Positions 18,116 to 25,800 of a DNA stretch of 64,000 nt are shown here, piece after piece. The notes beneath the pieces are model-generated. The model had not been told where the DNA came from and did no database searches. It saw only the letters and a program-made list of their open reading frames with translations. Position numbers and translations under genes: made by a program. Position 1 is the first letter of the stretch, and each line of letters begins with the position of its first letter. The DNA comes from Microbacterium oxydans (GTDB lineage: Bacteria; Actinomycetota; Actinomycetes; Actinomycetales; Microbacteriaceae), in the NCBI RefSeq assembly GCF_900095745.1, contig NZ_FMIR01000006.1, positions 1 through 64,000 on the forward strand, written 5' to 3'.

Positions 18116-19003
18116 TCAGCCCTTGACGCCGCCGGCCAGCGCGAAGCTGCTGCCGGAGAGACGCTGCACGAGCAGGTACAGGACGAGGATCGGCACGGAG
18201 TACAACGTGGCGAACGCGGCGAGCTGCCCGTAGGCGACGGCGCCGTGGTTGCCGAAGAAGGTGAAGATCGCGACGGCCGCCGGCATCTTCTCCGAGCTGA
18301 ACAGCAGGACGAACGGGACGAAGAAGTTCCCCCACGCCTGCGTGAACACGAAGATGAAGACGACGCTGATACCGGGGCGCATGAGCGGCAGGACTATGGT
18401 CCACAGCGCCCGCATGGCGGAGGCTCCATCGACCCATGCGGCCTCCTCGAGGGAGACCGGCACCGAGTCCATGAAGTTCTTCAGCATCCAGATGGCCATG
18501 GGCAATGACGTGGCGGCCATGAACAGGATCACGCTGACCTGCGAATCCAGCATCTTCAACTGCACGAAGAGCGCGTAGACCGGCACCATCATGGCCGTGA
18601 TCGGCAGGCAGGAGCCGAACAGGACCGAGTACATGAAACCGCGCTGGAACCGCGAGTTGTGCCGTGAGAGCGGATACGCGGCGAGCACGCCGACGACGAC
18701 GGTGATGAAGGCGGTTCCGAACGAGATCAGCGCCGAGTTCCACAACGGCAGCAGGGTCATCGACCAGTCGAACACCGAGGCGAAGTTGTCGAACGTGAGG
18801 CTCTCCGGCACCGAGATCGACACCGTGGCCGACGGAGACACCGAGGAGAACACGATCCACGCGATCGGCACCAGGAACACGACCCCGATCACGATCAGGA
18901 CGGTGTTGGCGAGCCACGCGGAGCGACGCTTCGCCGGCGTCGCGACGGAGATCCGCTGGCCGCGTCTCACGGCGGGGCGGACGATTGCTTCAGTGGCAGT
19001 CAT
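18116..19003 (-). CDS. Carbohydrate ABC transporter permease (MalG type)
   Basis: 295 residues, six membrane segments, EAA loop SLEEAAWVDGASAMRALW. The ATG overlaps the stop of the upstream permease by one base (TGATG), indicating coupling. Ends in the GGVKG tail common in this family. Second permease of the importer linked to the GH38 gene. Confidence 0.94.
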   Translation of the reverse strand: MTATEAIVRPAVRRGQRISVATPAKRRSAWLANTVLIVIGVVFLVPIAWIVFSSVSPSATVSISVPESLTFDNFASVFDWSMTLLPLWNSALISFGTAFITVVVGVLAAYPLSRHNSRFQRGFMYSVLFGSCLPITAMMVPVYALFVQLKMLDSQVSVILFMAATSLPMAIWMLKNFMDSVPVSLEEAAWVDGASAMRALWTIVLPLMRPGISVVFIFVFTQAWGNFFVPFVLLFSSEKMPAAVAIFTFFGNHGAVAYGQLAAFATLYSVPILVLYLLVQRLSGSSFALAGGVKG

Positions 19004-19932
19004 CAGTCGACCTCCGGCTTGAGGATGCGGATGTAGAAGATCGCGAAGATCGCGCCGAGCACGAGGGTCACCGCAGCGATCGCCGTGCCGTAGCCGATCT
19101 GGGAGTACTGGAAGGCCTCCTGATAGGCGAGGACGGGAAGGGTCGAACTCGAGACGCCCGGCCCTCCCTTGGTCATCACCCAGATGAGACCGAAGGTGCC
19201 GAGCGTCTGCAAGGTGGTGAGCATCAGGTTCGTCGAGATCGAGCGGCGGATCATCGGGATGGTGATGAGGAAGAAGCGCTGCGTGGCGTTCGCACCGTCG
19301 ATCTGTGCGGCCTCCATCACCTCGGGCGGCACCTCGTTGAGGGCGGCTCCGTACACGAGCATCGAGAACGCCGTGCCACGCCAGACGTTGGCGAGGATGA
19401 CGGCGAACATCGGGTACTCGATGAGCCAGCTCACCGCGGGGATGCCGATGGCCTCGAGTAGCGCATTGAGCGTGCCGTCCTTCGAGAAGTAGGCGTAGAG
19501 GGCGAAGGCGGCGACGATCTCGGGCATCACCCAGGCGACGACGACAAGTGCGCCGACCACGCTGTTGACCGACTTCGAACCGATGCGCATGAGCGCGGCG
19601 ACGCCGAGGCCCAGCACGTTCTGGCCGATGATCGCGGAGAACAGCACGAAGACGACCGTGAGGACCAGCGCCGTCCAGAAGTTCGGGTCGGTGAAGAGCG
19701 AGACGTAGTTGTCGAGTCCGACGAACTCGGGCTGCGCCGCCCGGTAGCCCGTGAGGGCGCGGTTGGTCAACGATCCCCAGATGGCGTAGATGATCGGCCC
19801 GAGCAGGAACACGACCAGCAGCACCACGGCGGGCAGCAGCGGGACGGAGCGCATCAGCTCGCGGAGAGGGGCGCGCCGCCCGGCCCCGGTGGGCACCGGG
19901 GCCGGGCTGTGCGTTGCGGAAGCGGAGGTCAC
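19003..19932 (-). CDS. Carbohydrate ABC transporter permease (MalF type)
   Basis: 309 residues from the GTG chosen here: GAGTAGGAA lies 8-9 nt upstream and the start falls 10 nt after the binding-protein stop. A longer frame would overlap the binding-protein gene by 60 nt. Six predicted membrane helices and the EAA loop (VMEAAQIDGANATQRFFLIT). The Pro/Ala/Thr-rich first 30 residues are cytoplasmic. Confidence 0.92.
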   Translation of the reverse strand: MTSASATHSPAPVPTGAGRRAPLRELMRSVPLLPAVVLLVVFLLGPIIYAIWGSLTNRALTGYRAAQPEFVGLDNYVSLFTDPNFWTALVLTVVFVLFSAIIGQNVLGLGVAALMRIGSKSVNSVVGALVVVAWVMPEIVAAFALYAYFSKDGTLNALLEAIGIPAVSWLIEYPMFAVILANVWRGTAFSMLVYGAALNEVPPEVMEAAQIDGANATQRFFLITIPMIRRSISTNLMLTTLQTLGTFGLIWVMTKGGPGVSSSTLPVLAYQEAFQYSQIGYGTAIAAVTLVLGAIFAIFYIRILKPEVD

Positions 19933-19942
19933 TGCGGGATTC

Positions 19943-21295
19943 CTACTCGACGTTGTCCGCGCCGACGATCTGGGTGAGCGCATCGTCGTAGGTCTTGGCG
20001 GCATCCTCTGGGCTCGCTTCTCCGGTGATCACCGATTCGGTGGCCTGCTGAAGCGCGCTGGTGATCTGCGAGTAGTCCGGCGTGGTCGGACGGAAGTGCG
20101 TGTACTGCACGAGGTCGGAGAAGAACGCGAAGGTCGGGTTGTACGAGAGGTACGCATCGTCGGTCGCGACGTCTTCGCGGACGGCGATCTGACTGTTCTC
20201 GGTGTCGTACTTGAGGGAGTTCTCCTGGTTCAGCGCCATCGCGATGAAGTCGAAGGACGTCTGCGGGTGCTTGGTCTGAGAGCCGACCGCGAGGGTCCAG
20301 CCCCCGGACATCGAGGTGTAGCCGGGGTCGCCGCCGTCCTGCGTCGGCATCTTGGCGAGACCGATCGTGTCCTCCCAGCCGTCCCAGGCGCTTTCACCGC
20401 TGATCCAGCCACCGGGGAGCCAAGAACCGTCGATGGCCATGGCGAGCTTCCCCTCGGGGAGCAGCACCGTGGGGACGCGGCTGCCGATGGTCGAGTCGAG
20501 GGCGAGATCGAGCGGAGTCGCCAGATCGTTCTTGTAGAGCGTGTCGTAGAAACCGAAAGCGTCGGTGAGGCCCTCTGAGCCCACCGCCCACTTATCGGAG
20601 TCGGCGTCGTACAGGGTGGACTCGGTGCCGTAGAGCAGCATCTCCAGACCCTGCATCGACGTCTGCTCACCGGCGCTCTTGCTGCCGTAGATGTTCAACG
20701 GGATCAGGTCGGCGTCGTACGCCTTCACCGCTTCGGCAGCGTCGAGGATGTCCTGCCACGACGTGGGCTGCCAGTCGGTGGGGAGCCCGGCCGCCGCGAA
20801 GATCTCCTTGTTGTAGTAGATCGCGCGGGTGTCTGTGCCCATCGAGATGCCGTAGGTGCTGCCGTCTCCACCGAGTCCGGCCTCCTTGGCTGCGTCGTAG
20901 AACTGGTCCCAGTCATCCCAGTCGGCGAGGTAGTCATCGATCGGGAGCAGGTAGCCGGCAGCAGCGTCGGAGCGCAGCTGGAAGGTGTCCTCGTAGATCA
21001 CGTCGGGTGCCGTGTCGGGCGAGCCGTTCATCAGGGCGAGCTTGGTGAAGTACTCGTCCTCGGACTCGATCGGCTGAAGCTTGACCGTCACACCGGGGTT
21101 CGCGGCCTCGAACTCGGGTTTGACCTTCTGGAAGAGGTCATCGAGCTGGTGGAACGCCGACGTCATCTGGTACGCGACGGTGATGGTGCGGTCTCCGCTG
21201 TCGGACGTCTCCGCGTCCCCGGACGCACCGCATCCCGAGAGGACGACTGCGCCGACCGCGATCGCGCCGATGGCGGCGAAGGGCTTCGTTCGCAT
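19943..21295 (-). CDS. Extracellular sugar-binding lipoprotein of ABC transporter
   Basis: 450 residues with a lipoprotein signal (MRTKPFAAIGAIAVGAVV and the lipobox LSGC). The mature part is a family-1 solute-binding protein (FEAANPGVTVKLQPIES, PDVIYEDTF, MAIDGSWLPGGW). The internal ATG is preferred over one six codons upstream because AAAGGAGC sits 7 nt before it and partly inside the longer version. First gene of the importer-GH38 operon; an A/T-rich repeat region just upstream of it probably holds promoter and operator. Confidence 0.93.
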   Translation of the reverse strand: MRTKPFAAIGAIAVGAVVLSGCGASGDAETSDSGDRTITVAYQMTSAFHQLDDLFQKVKPEFEAANPGVTVKLQPIESEDEYFTKLALMNGSPDTAPDVIYEDTFQLRSDAAAGYLLPIDDYLADWDDWDQFYDAAKEAGLGGDGSTYGISMGTDTRAIYYNKEIFAAAGLPTDWQPTSWQDILDAAEAVKAYDADLIPLNIYGSKSAGEQTSMQGLEMLLYGTESTLYDADSDKWAVGSEGLTDAFGFYDTLYKNDLATPLDLALDSTIGSRVPTVLLPEGKLAMAIDGSWLPGGWISGESAWDGWEDTIGLAKMPTQDGGDPGYTSMSGGWTLAVGSQTKHPQTSFDFIAMALNQENSLKYDTENSQIAVREDVATDDAYLSYNPTFAFFSDLVQYTHFRPTTPDYSQITSALQQATESVITGEASPEDAAKTYDDALTQIVGADNVE

Positions 21296-21341
21296 CTGCT
21301 TGCTCCTTTGCATGCGGACCTCGCTGTTGAGGCCCTCAGAC

Positions 21342-21379
21342 GGATAACCCTATCAAATGGGATAACTGGGTAGATAGGG
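21342..21379. promoter_or_regulatory. Repeat-rich operator candidate upstream of importer-GH38 operon
   Basis: GGATAAC occurs at 21342-21348 and 21360-21366 (18 bp apart), and CCCTATC (21348-21354) is the inverse of GATAGGG (21373-21379). The stretch is much more A/T-rich than its surroundings and lies 47-84 bp upstream of the binding-protein start. It is the best candidate site for the adjacent ROK regulator. Confidence 0.45.
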
Positions 21380-21436
21380 CCTCGTAACAGTTCCGTCACG
21401 GAACGCTATGCCGTTCGGGATGACGGCAGACAGCGG

Positions 21437-22651
21437 TCAGCGGCTGATCATGAGCCGCGACGGCCGCGCCGTGAGCGCGTCGTCGAGCACGAGGCACGCG
21501 GCCCCCACGGCGGCCGCGTCCGCTCCCATCTGCGAGGGGCGCAGCTGCACGGGTGCTGTGGACGTGCTGACCGCGGTGGTGTGCACCCAGTGATCCAGCG
21601 CCGGGAGAAGCCGTTCACCGAGCCTCGACCACGCGGGGCCTCCCAGGACGACGATGCCGAGATCGAGGAGGTTGTTCACCTCGACGATCGCTGTTGCGAG
21701 GTGCCTCCCCGCGCTTTCAAGGGCGGCAAGCACCCCCTTGTCTCCGGCGGCGGCCAAAGACGACAGCAGCTCGAGCTGCATCCGCGCATCTCCCGTGCCG
21801 CTCGGCGGAGTCGTCCGCTCCGCCTGGGCCAGGAGCATTCGCGGCTCCATGATCACTCCGATGCAGCCGCGCGATCCGCAGGTGCAGAGCGGCCCCTCCG
21901 GGTCGACGACGATGTGCGCGATATTGCCGGCGTTACCCGTCCTGCCGTGCACCGGCGCCCCTGAGACGGAGAGCCCGAGGCCGAGTCCGGCACCGTAGTA
22001 GAGGAACATCGCGTCGGCGAGCTCTTGCCCTGCATCGAACCACTGCTCCCCGACGACCGTCGCCACGACGTCTTTCTCGAGCAGCGTCGGCAGCCCGCTG
22101 ACCCTTTCCAACTCCTTGCGCACCGACACGTTATGCCAGGCGGGGAGGAGCGGCGGATTCAGCAGGCGACCCGCGTCGCGGTCGAACGGCCCCGGAGCGG
22201 CCACACCGATCCCGAGCACGCGCTCGGCCGGAAGGCGCGCCTCGAGGATGAGCGATCGGACGCTGTCTCCGAGACGCCCCACGAGTTCATCCGGCGACGC
22301 CTCAGCGCCTCCGGGGGTCTGCTCGGTCCGCGCGACGACAGCGCCGGCGGCATCCACGACCACGACGGTGTCGACGGCCGGGTCGAGATGCACACCGACC
22401 GCGTAGCGCGAATCCGACCGCAGCGCGAGGAGCGTCCGCGGCTTTCCCGGGCCCGAGATGACCTTCCCGGTCTCTTCGATCAGCCCCTCGTTGGCAAGTC
22501 GGCGAGTGACATTGCTGAGCGTCTGCGTCGACAGCCCCGTGCGTTCGGCGAGCTCGCTGCGGCTGAGCCCTTCCTCGGACCGGCGGATGAGGTCGAAGAC
22601 GAGCGCCTGGTTGTAGACGCCTACAGCAGGGAGGTTCGACCCACGCTGCAT
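21437..22651 (-). CDS. ROK family transcriptional regulator
   Basis: 404 residues. Winged helix-turn-helix at residues ~20-65 (GLSRSELAERTGLSTQTLSN), followed by a sugar-kinase-like ROK domain with the zinc motif CTCGSRGC and GNAGNIAHIVVD. The nucleotide-binding part is degenerate enough that kinase activity is uncertain; NagC/XylR/Mlc-type regulators share this architecture. Same strand as the downstream importer-GH38 operon (141 nt before it), which it most likely regulates in response to a sugar or sugar phosphate. ATG preceded by AGGAGCGGAAT. Confidence 0.93.
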   Translation of the reverse strand: MQRGSNLPAVGVYNQALVFDLIRRSEEGLSRSELAERTGLSTQTLSNVTRRLANEGLIEETGKVISGPGKPRTLLALRSDSRYAVGVHLDPAVDTVVVVDAAGAVVARTEQTPGGAEASPDELVGRLGDSVRSLILEARLPAERVLGIGVAAPGPFDRDAGRLLNPPLLPAWHNVSVRKELERVSGLPTLLEKDVVATVVGEQWFDAGQELADAMFLYYGAGLGLGLSVSGAPVHGRTGNAGNIAHIVVDPEGPLCTCGSRGCIGVIMEPRMLLAQAERTTPPSGTGDARMQLELLSSLAAAGDKGVLAALESAGRHLATAIVEVNNLLDLGIVVLGGPAWSRLGERLLPALDHWVHTTAVSTSTAPVQLRPSQMGADAAAVGAACLVLDDALTARPSRLMISR

Positions 22652-22788
22652 ATTCCGCTCCTCACCCGTGCGCCACCGTCGGCGCGTGAACCCTCATGAT
22701 CGCGGCGACGCCCCGCAACGGTCAAACCCGGGCCCTCGAGTTCACGCCTCAAGCGGGACGCATGGAGGCGCGCTCCCGCCGCCCCACG

Positions 22789-24162
22789 TCAATTGAAGTC
22801 GCCGCCCGGGGCCATGTCCATGAAGCGCGAGTAGTGGCCCTGGAACGCGACGGTGATCGTGGCGGTGGGACCGTTACGGTGCTTGGCAACGATCAGGTCG
22901 GCCTCGCCGGGACGCACGTCCTTGTCGTAGACCGAGTCGCGGTGCAGCAGGATGACCATGTCGGCGTCCTGCTCGATCGAGCCGGACTCACGCAGGTCGC
23001 TGATCGCGGGCTTCTTGTCGGTGCGCTGCTCGGGACCACGGTTCAGTTGCGACAGGGCGATGACCGGAACCTGCAGCTCCTTGGCGATGAGCTTGAGGCT
23101 TCGCGAGAACTCCGAGACCTCCTGCTGACGCGACTCGACGCGCTTGCCCGAAGTCATCAGCTGCAGGTAGTCGATGATGACCATGCGCAGGCCCTCGCGC
23201 TGCTTGAGTCGACGGCATTTCGCGCGGATCTCGACGAGCGTCATGTTGGGGCTGTCGTCGATGTAGAGCGGGGCATCGTTGATGCGGCCTCGGGTCGCGG
23301 CGACGGTCGTCCAGTCGCGCGGGTCGAGGTTTCCCTTGCGCATGTTCTGCAGCGGGATCTGGCCCTCGGCGCTGAGCAGACGCATCGCGATCTCGCTCTT
23401 GCCCATCTCGAGCGAGAAGAAGACCGAGGGGATGTTGTGGCCGATGGACGCCGACCGCGCGAAGTCGAGCGCGAGCGTGGACTTACCCATGGCGGGACGC
23501 GCGGCGACGACGATCATCTGCCCACCGTGGAGGCCGTTGGTGAGCTCGTCGAGCTCGCGGAAGCCGGTGGGGACACCCGTCATCGAACCGTCGCGGCCGC
23601 TGGCGGCCTCGATCTCTTCGAGAGCGGCGTCGACGGCGATCTGCAGCGGGACGTAGTCTTCGGCGGTCTCGGATCCGGTGATCGAGTAGATCTCGGCCTG
23701 CGCGTTGTTGACGATGTCGGTCGCATCACCCTCGCCCGCATAGCCGAGCTGCACGATGCGCGTGCCGGCGTCGACGAGGCGACGGAGGATGGCGCGCTCC
23801 GAGACGATGCCCGCGTAGTAGCCGGCGTTGGCCGCGGTCGGGACGATCGAGGTGAGGGTGTGCAGGTAGTCGGCGCCACCGGCGCGACCGAGTTCGCCGG
23901 TCTTGATGAGCTCGTCGGTGACGGCGACGACGTCGGTCGGCTCGCCGTGCGAGTACAGCGAGAGGATCGCCTCGAAGATGAGCTCGTGCTTCGGGATGTA
24001 GAAGTCGGCGCCCTTGAGCGTCTCGATCACGTCGGCGACGGCATCCTTCGAGAGGAGCATTCCGCCCAGCGCGCTCTGCTCGGCGAGAAGGTCGTGAGGA
24101 GGCGTACGCTCCGGCGCGCGCTTCGCGCCCATCCGCTCCTCTGAGATGTCGGCGATCGACAC
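22789..24162 (-). CDS. dnaB: Replicative DNA helicase DnaB
   Basis: 457-residue hexameric helicase that unwinds DNA ahead of the replisome. N-terminal primase-interaction domain (PPHDLLAEQSALGGMLLS, residues 21-38), linker, then RecA-like domain with Walker A ARPAMGKST (221-229), Walker B MVIIDYLQLM, and the arginine-finger region QDADMVILLHRD. The GTG start (SIADISEER follows) is inside a longer frame whose extension falls in the DnaA-box region. No intein, which several actinobacterial dnaB genes carry. Transcribed in the same direction as rpsF-ssb-rpsR-rplI but separated from it by ~4.9 kb of accessory genes on both strands. Confidence 0.97.
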   Translation of the reverse strand: MSIADISEERMGAKRAPERTPPHDLLAEQSALGGMLLSKDAVADVIETLKGADFYIPKHELIFEAILSLYSHGEPTDVVAVTDELIKTGELGRAGGADYLHTLTSIVPTAANAGYYAGIVSERAILRRLVDAGTRIVQLGYAGEGDATDIVNNAQAEIYSITGSETAEDYVPLQIAVDAALEEIEAASGRDGSMTGVPTGFRELDELTNGLHGGQMIVVAARPAMGKSTLALDFARSASIGHNIPSVFFSLEMGKSEIAMRLLSAEGQIPLQNMRKGNLDPRDWTTVAATRGRINDAPLYIDDSPNMTLVEIRAKCRRLKQREGLRMVIIDYLQLMTSGKRVESRQQEVSEFSRSLKLIAKELQVPVIALSQLNRGPEQRTDKKPAISDLRESGSIEQDADMVILLHRDSVYDKDVRPGEADLIVAKHRNGPTATITVAFQGHYSRFMDMAPGGDFN

Positions 24163-24310
24163 AGTCTTCCCTTCGATGCGACGTTTCCGATGCGATGTTC
24201 TGATGAAGCGTTCCGACGGCGGGCCGTGTGGCTCTCGGCCAAAAGTGCCGCTCCGCACAGCGAAACAGGTGCCTCCGACATTCGGTCGCTCGCCCACGCT
24301 ACGAGCGACT

Positions 24311-24474
24311 GTTTCCACACGCAACACGGCCTGTGGATAACCATGTGGAAAGCGTGCGGACAAAGCCGGAGTGTCTGTGCACAACGGGTGTGGATAACCC
24401 CGTGGATGGGTGTGAGTTCAAACTTTTTTCTTTGTCCTGACCAGGGTTTAGCTGTTTCCCCAGCCTGTGGATGA
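24311..24474. promoter_or_regulatory. DnaA-box cluster upstream of dnaB
   Basis: Within the 530-nt gene-free stretch 24163-24692, two perfect TGTGGATAA boxes (24332-24340, 24389-24397), one 8/9 box TGTGGATGA (24466-24474), TGTGCACAA (24376-24384, 8/9 to the actinobacterial TTGTCCACA form), and weaker sites GTTTCCACA (24311-24319) and TGTGGAAAG (24344-24352) fall in ~165 bp. An A/T-rich run (aacttttttcttt, 24421-24433) lies between them. All but the first site are on the same strand. The remainder of the gap holds only a CCCCTC-tcgg-GAGGGG hairpin (24505-24520) and the leader of the next gene. DnaA binding is inferred from the consensus. Confidence 0.7.
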
Positions 24475-24692
24475 GAATCAGTTTAAATCGCGCATTGAAG
24501 GTTGCCCCTCTCGGGAGGGGGATGTGTAGAACCTGGGGAAAGTCAAGCCGAGATTTCACCGGGCGCGTCACAACCCGACATCCCCGGAAACGCGCGCAAA
24601 ACCCCCTAGACAGACGGTCTGCTCGCGAGTATCGTCACCCGCAATCGATGCACCTGCGTCGAGGTACGTTGCCTTCGGAGGGGGAGGTCGAC

Positions 24693-25697
24693 GTGGACGT
24701 TCCGGCCACCCGACGCGGCGTTCCTGCCGTCGTCCTCTGGGGTGCCGTCGGAGCGCTCGCCTGGGCGACGCTCACCCTCTTCTTCGGAGGCGGATCCGCG
24801 CACGCCGATGAGCAGCAGGACGGCCCGCTCGACGGGCTGACCTCGATCGTCAGTGAAACCGTGTCGGCCGTCACCGCACCCGTGACCCCCGTCGTCACGA
24901 AGGTCGTCGCACCCGTCGTCACGAAGGTCGTCGCTCCCGTGCAGAAGGCCGTTCCCGCCGTCGTCGAGACCGTGACGAACACCGTCGCGAAGACCCCCGT
25001 CGTGGGTCCTGCGACCGCGCCGGTCGTGCACGTCGTCACCGAGACGGTCGACGCGGTCGTCGAACCCGTCACCGAGGTCCTCACGGATTCGCCGGTCGCG
25101 CAGATCACCGACCCGATCCTCGACGCCGTCGCGGGCGTCCCCGTCGTCGGCGGACTCGTGTCCGACCTCGGCGTGGTCACCGCGGTGCGCGATGTGGTCG
25201 GAGTGGTCGATGACACGACGGCTCTCCTCGGAGAGGTGACGAACGGGACCGTGCCGCCGGCGCTCGAGGCGCTCGATCCGACGACCCCCGATCCGACCCC
25301 GGGTACCGGTGTCGTCGATCCCCCCGTGAGCCCGACCACCGTCGCCGCCGTCTCCGCGACGCAGGCGACTTCCGCACCGATCCTCGGCGCTTCGGGCACC
25401 GCTTCCGCGCGGGCATCCGCCGTGTCGTTCTCGGCTGCGGACCTCGTCTCGCACGAGTCCGCCCCGGCCACGGAAGACACGACGACGGCACCCACGGGCA
25501 CTCCGTCCGGGAGCCCGCCGGGCGCCCCCGTACCCGCATCTTCCTCCGCCGGCCTCGGCGGAGGATCCAGCCCTGCCCACGCGCGCCTCAGCGACGTGGA
25601 CCCTGCTCCGCTCCGTGCTGGCGAGCGGACATCCGGCGCATCCGACGACGTGCTTCCTTCGTCGCCGGTCGCCGACACCGACGTCTCACCTGACTGA
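24693..25697 (+). CDS. Secreted Val/Pro/Thr-rich protein, unrecognised
   Basis: 334 residues. GTG start chosen because GGAGGGGGAGG lies 5 nt upstream; an ATG 15 codons earlier has no such site. A signal peptide or membrane anchor spans residues ~8-38 (VVLWGAVGALAWATLTLFF, then AHA before DEQQ). Residues ~48-185 are a low-complexity amphipathic repeat built on VTxxVxxVV/APV (for example APVVTKVVAPV), with no cysteine. The tail from ~190 is Pro/Thr/Ser/Gly-rich. No family recognised. It lies 103 nt before, and on the same strand as, the chaplin-like gene, and both are secreted, so a joint cell-surface role is likely (inference). Confidence 0.75.
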   Translation: MDVPATRRGVPAVVLWGAVGALAWATLTLFFGGGSAHADEQQDGPLDGLTSIVSETVSAVTAPVTPVVTKVVAPVVTKVVAPVQKAVPAVVETVTNTVAKTPVVGPATAPVVHVVTETVDAVVEPVTEVLTDSPVAQITDPILDAVAGVPVVGGLVSDLGVVTAVRDVVGVVDDTTALLGEVTNGTVPPALEALDPTTPDPTPGTGVVDPPVSPTTVAAVSATQATSAPILGASGTASARASAVSFSAADLVSHESAPATEDTTTAPTGTPSGSPPGAPVPASSSAGLGGGSSPAHARLSDVDPAPLRAGERTSGASDDVLPSSPVADTDVSPD

Positions 25698-25800
25698 CGG
25701 ACCGTCACGTCGTTCCCCCGGGGACGACAGATGCCGTGCTGCGCGCGCACTCTGATCGCGCGCACCCATCAGACGATCCATCCAGTCAGGAGAAACGATC

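Noticed and set aside
24163..24692. Calling this region the chromosomal oriC
   Set aside because: DnaA boxes are present, but dnaA, dnaN, recF and gyrB are absent and actinobacterial oriC normally lies between dnaA and dnaN; reported only as a DnaA-box cluster.
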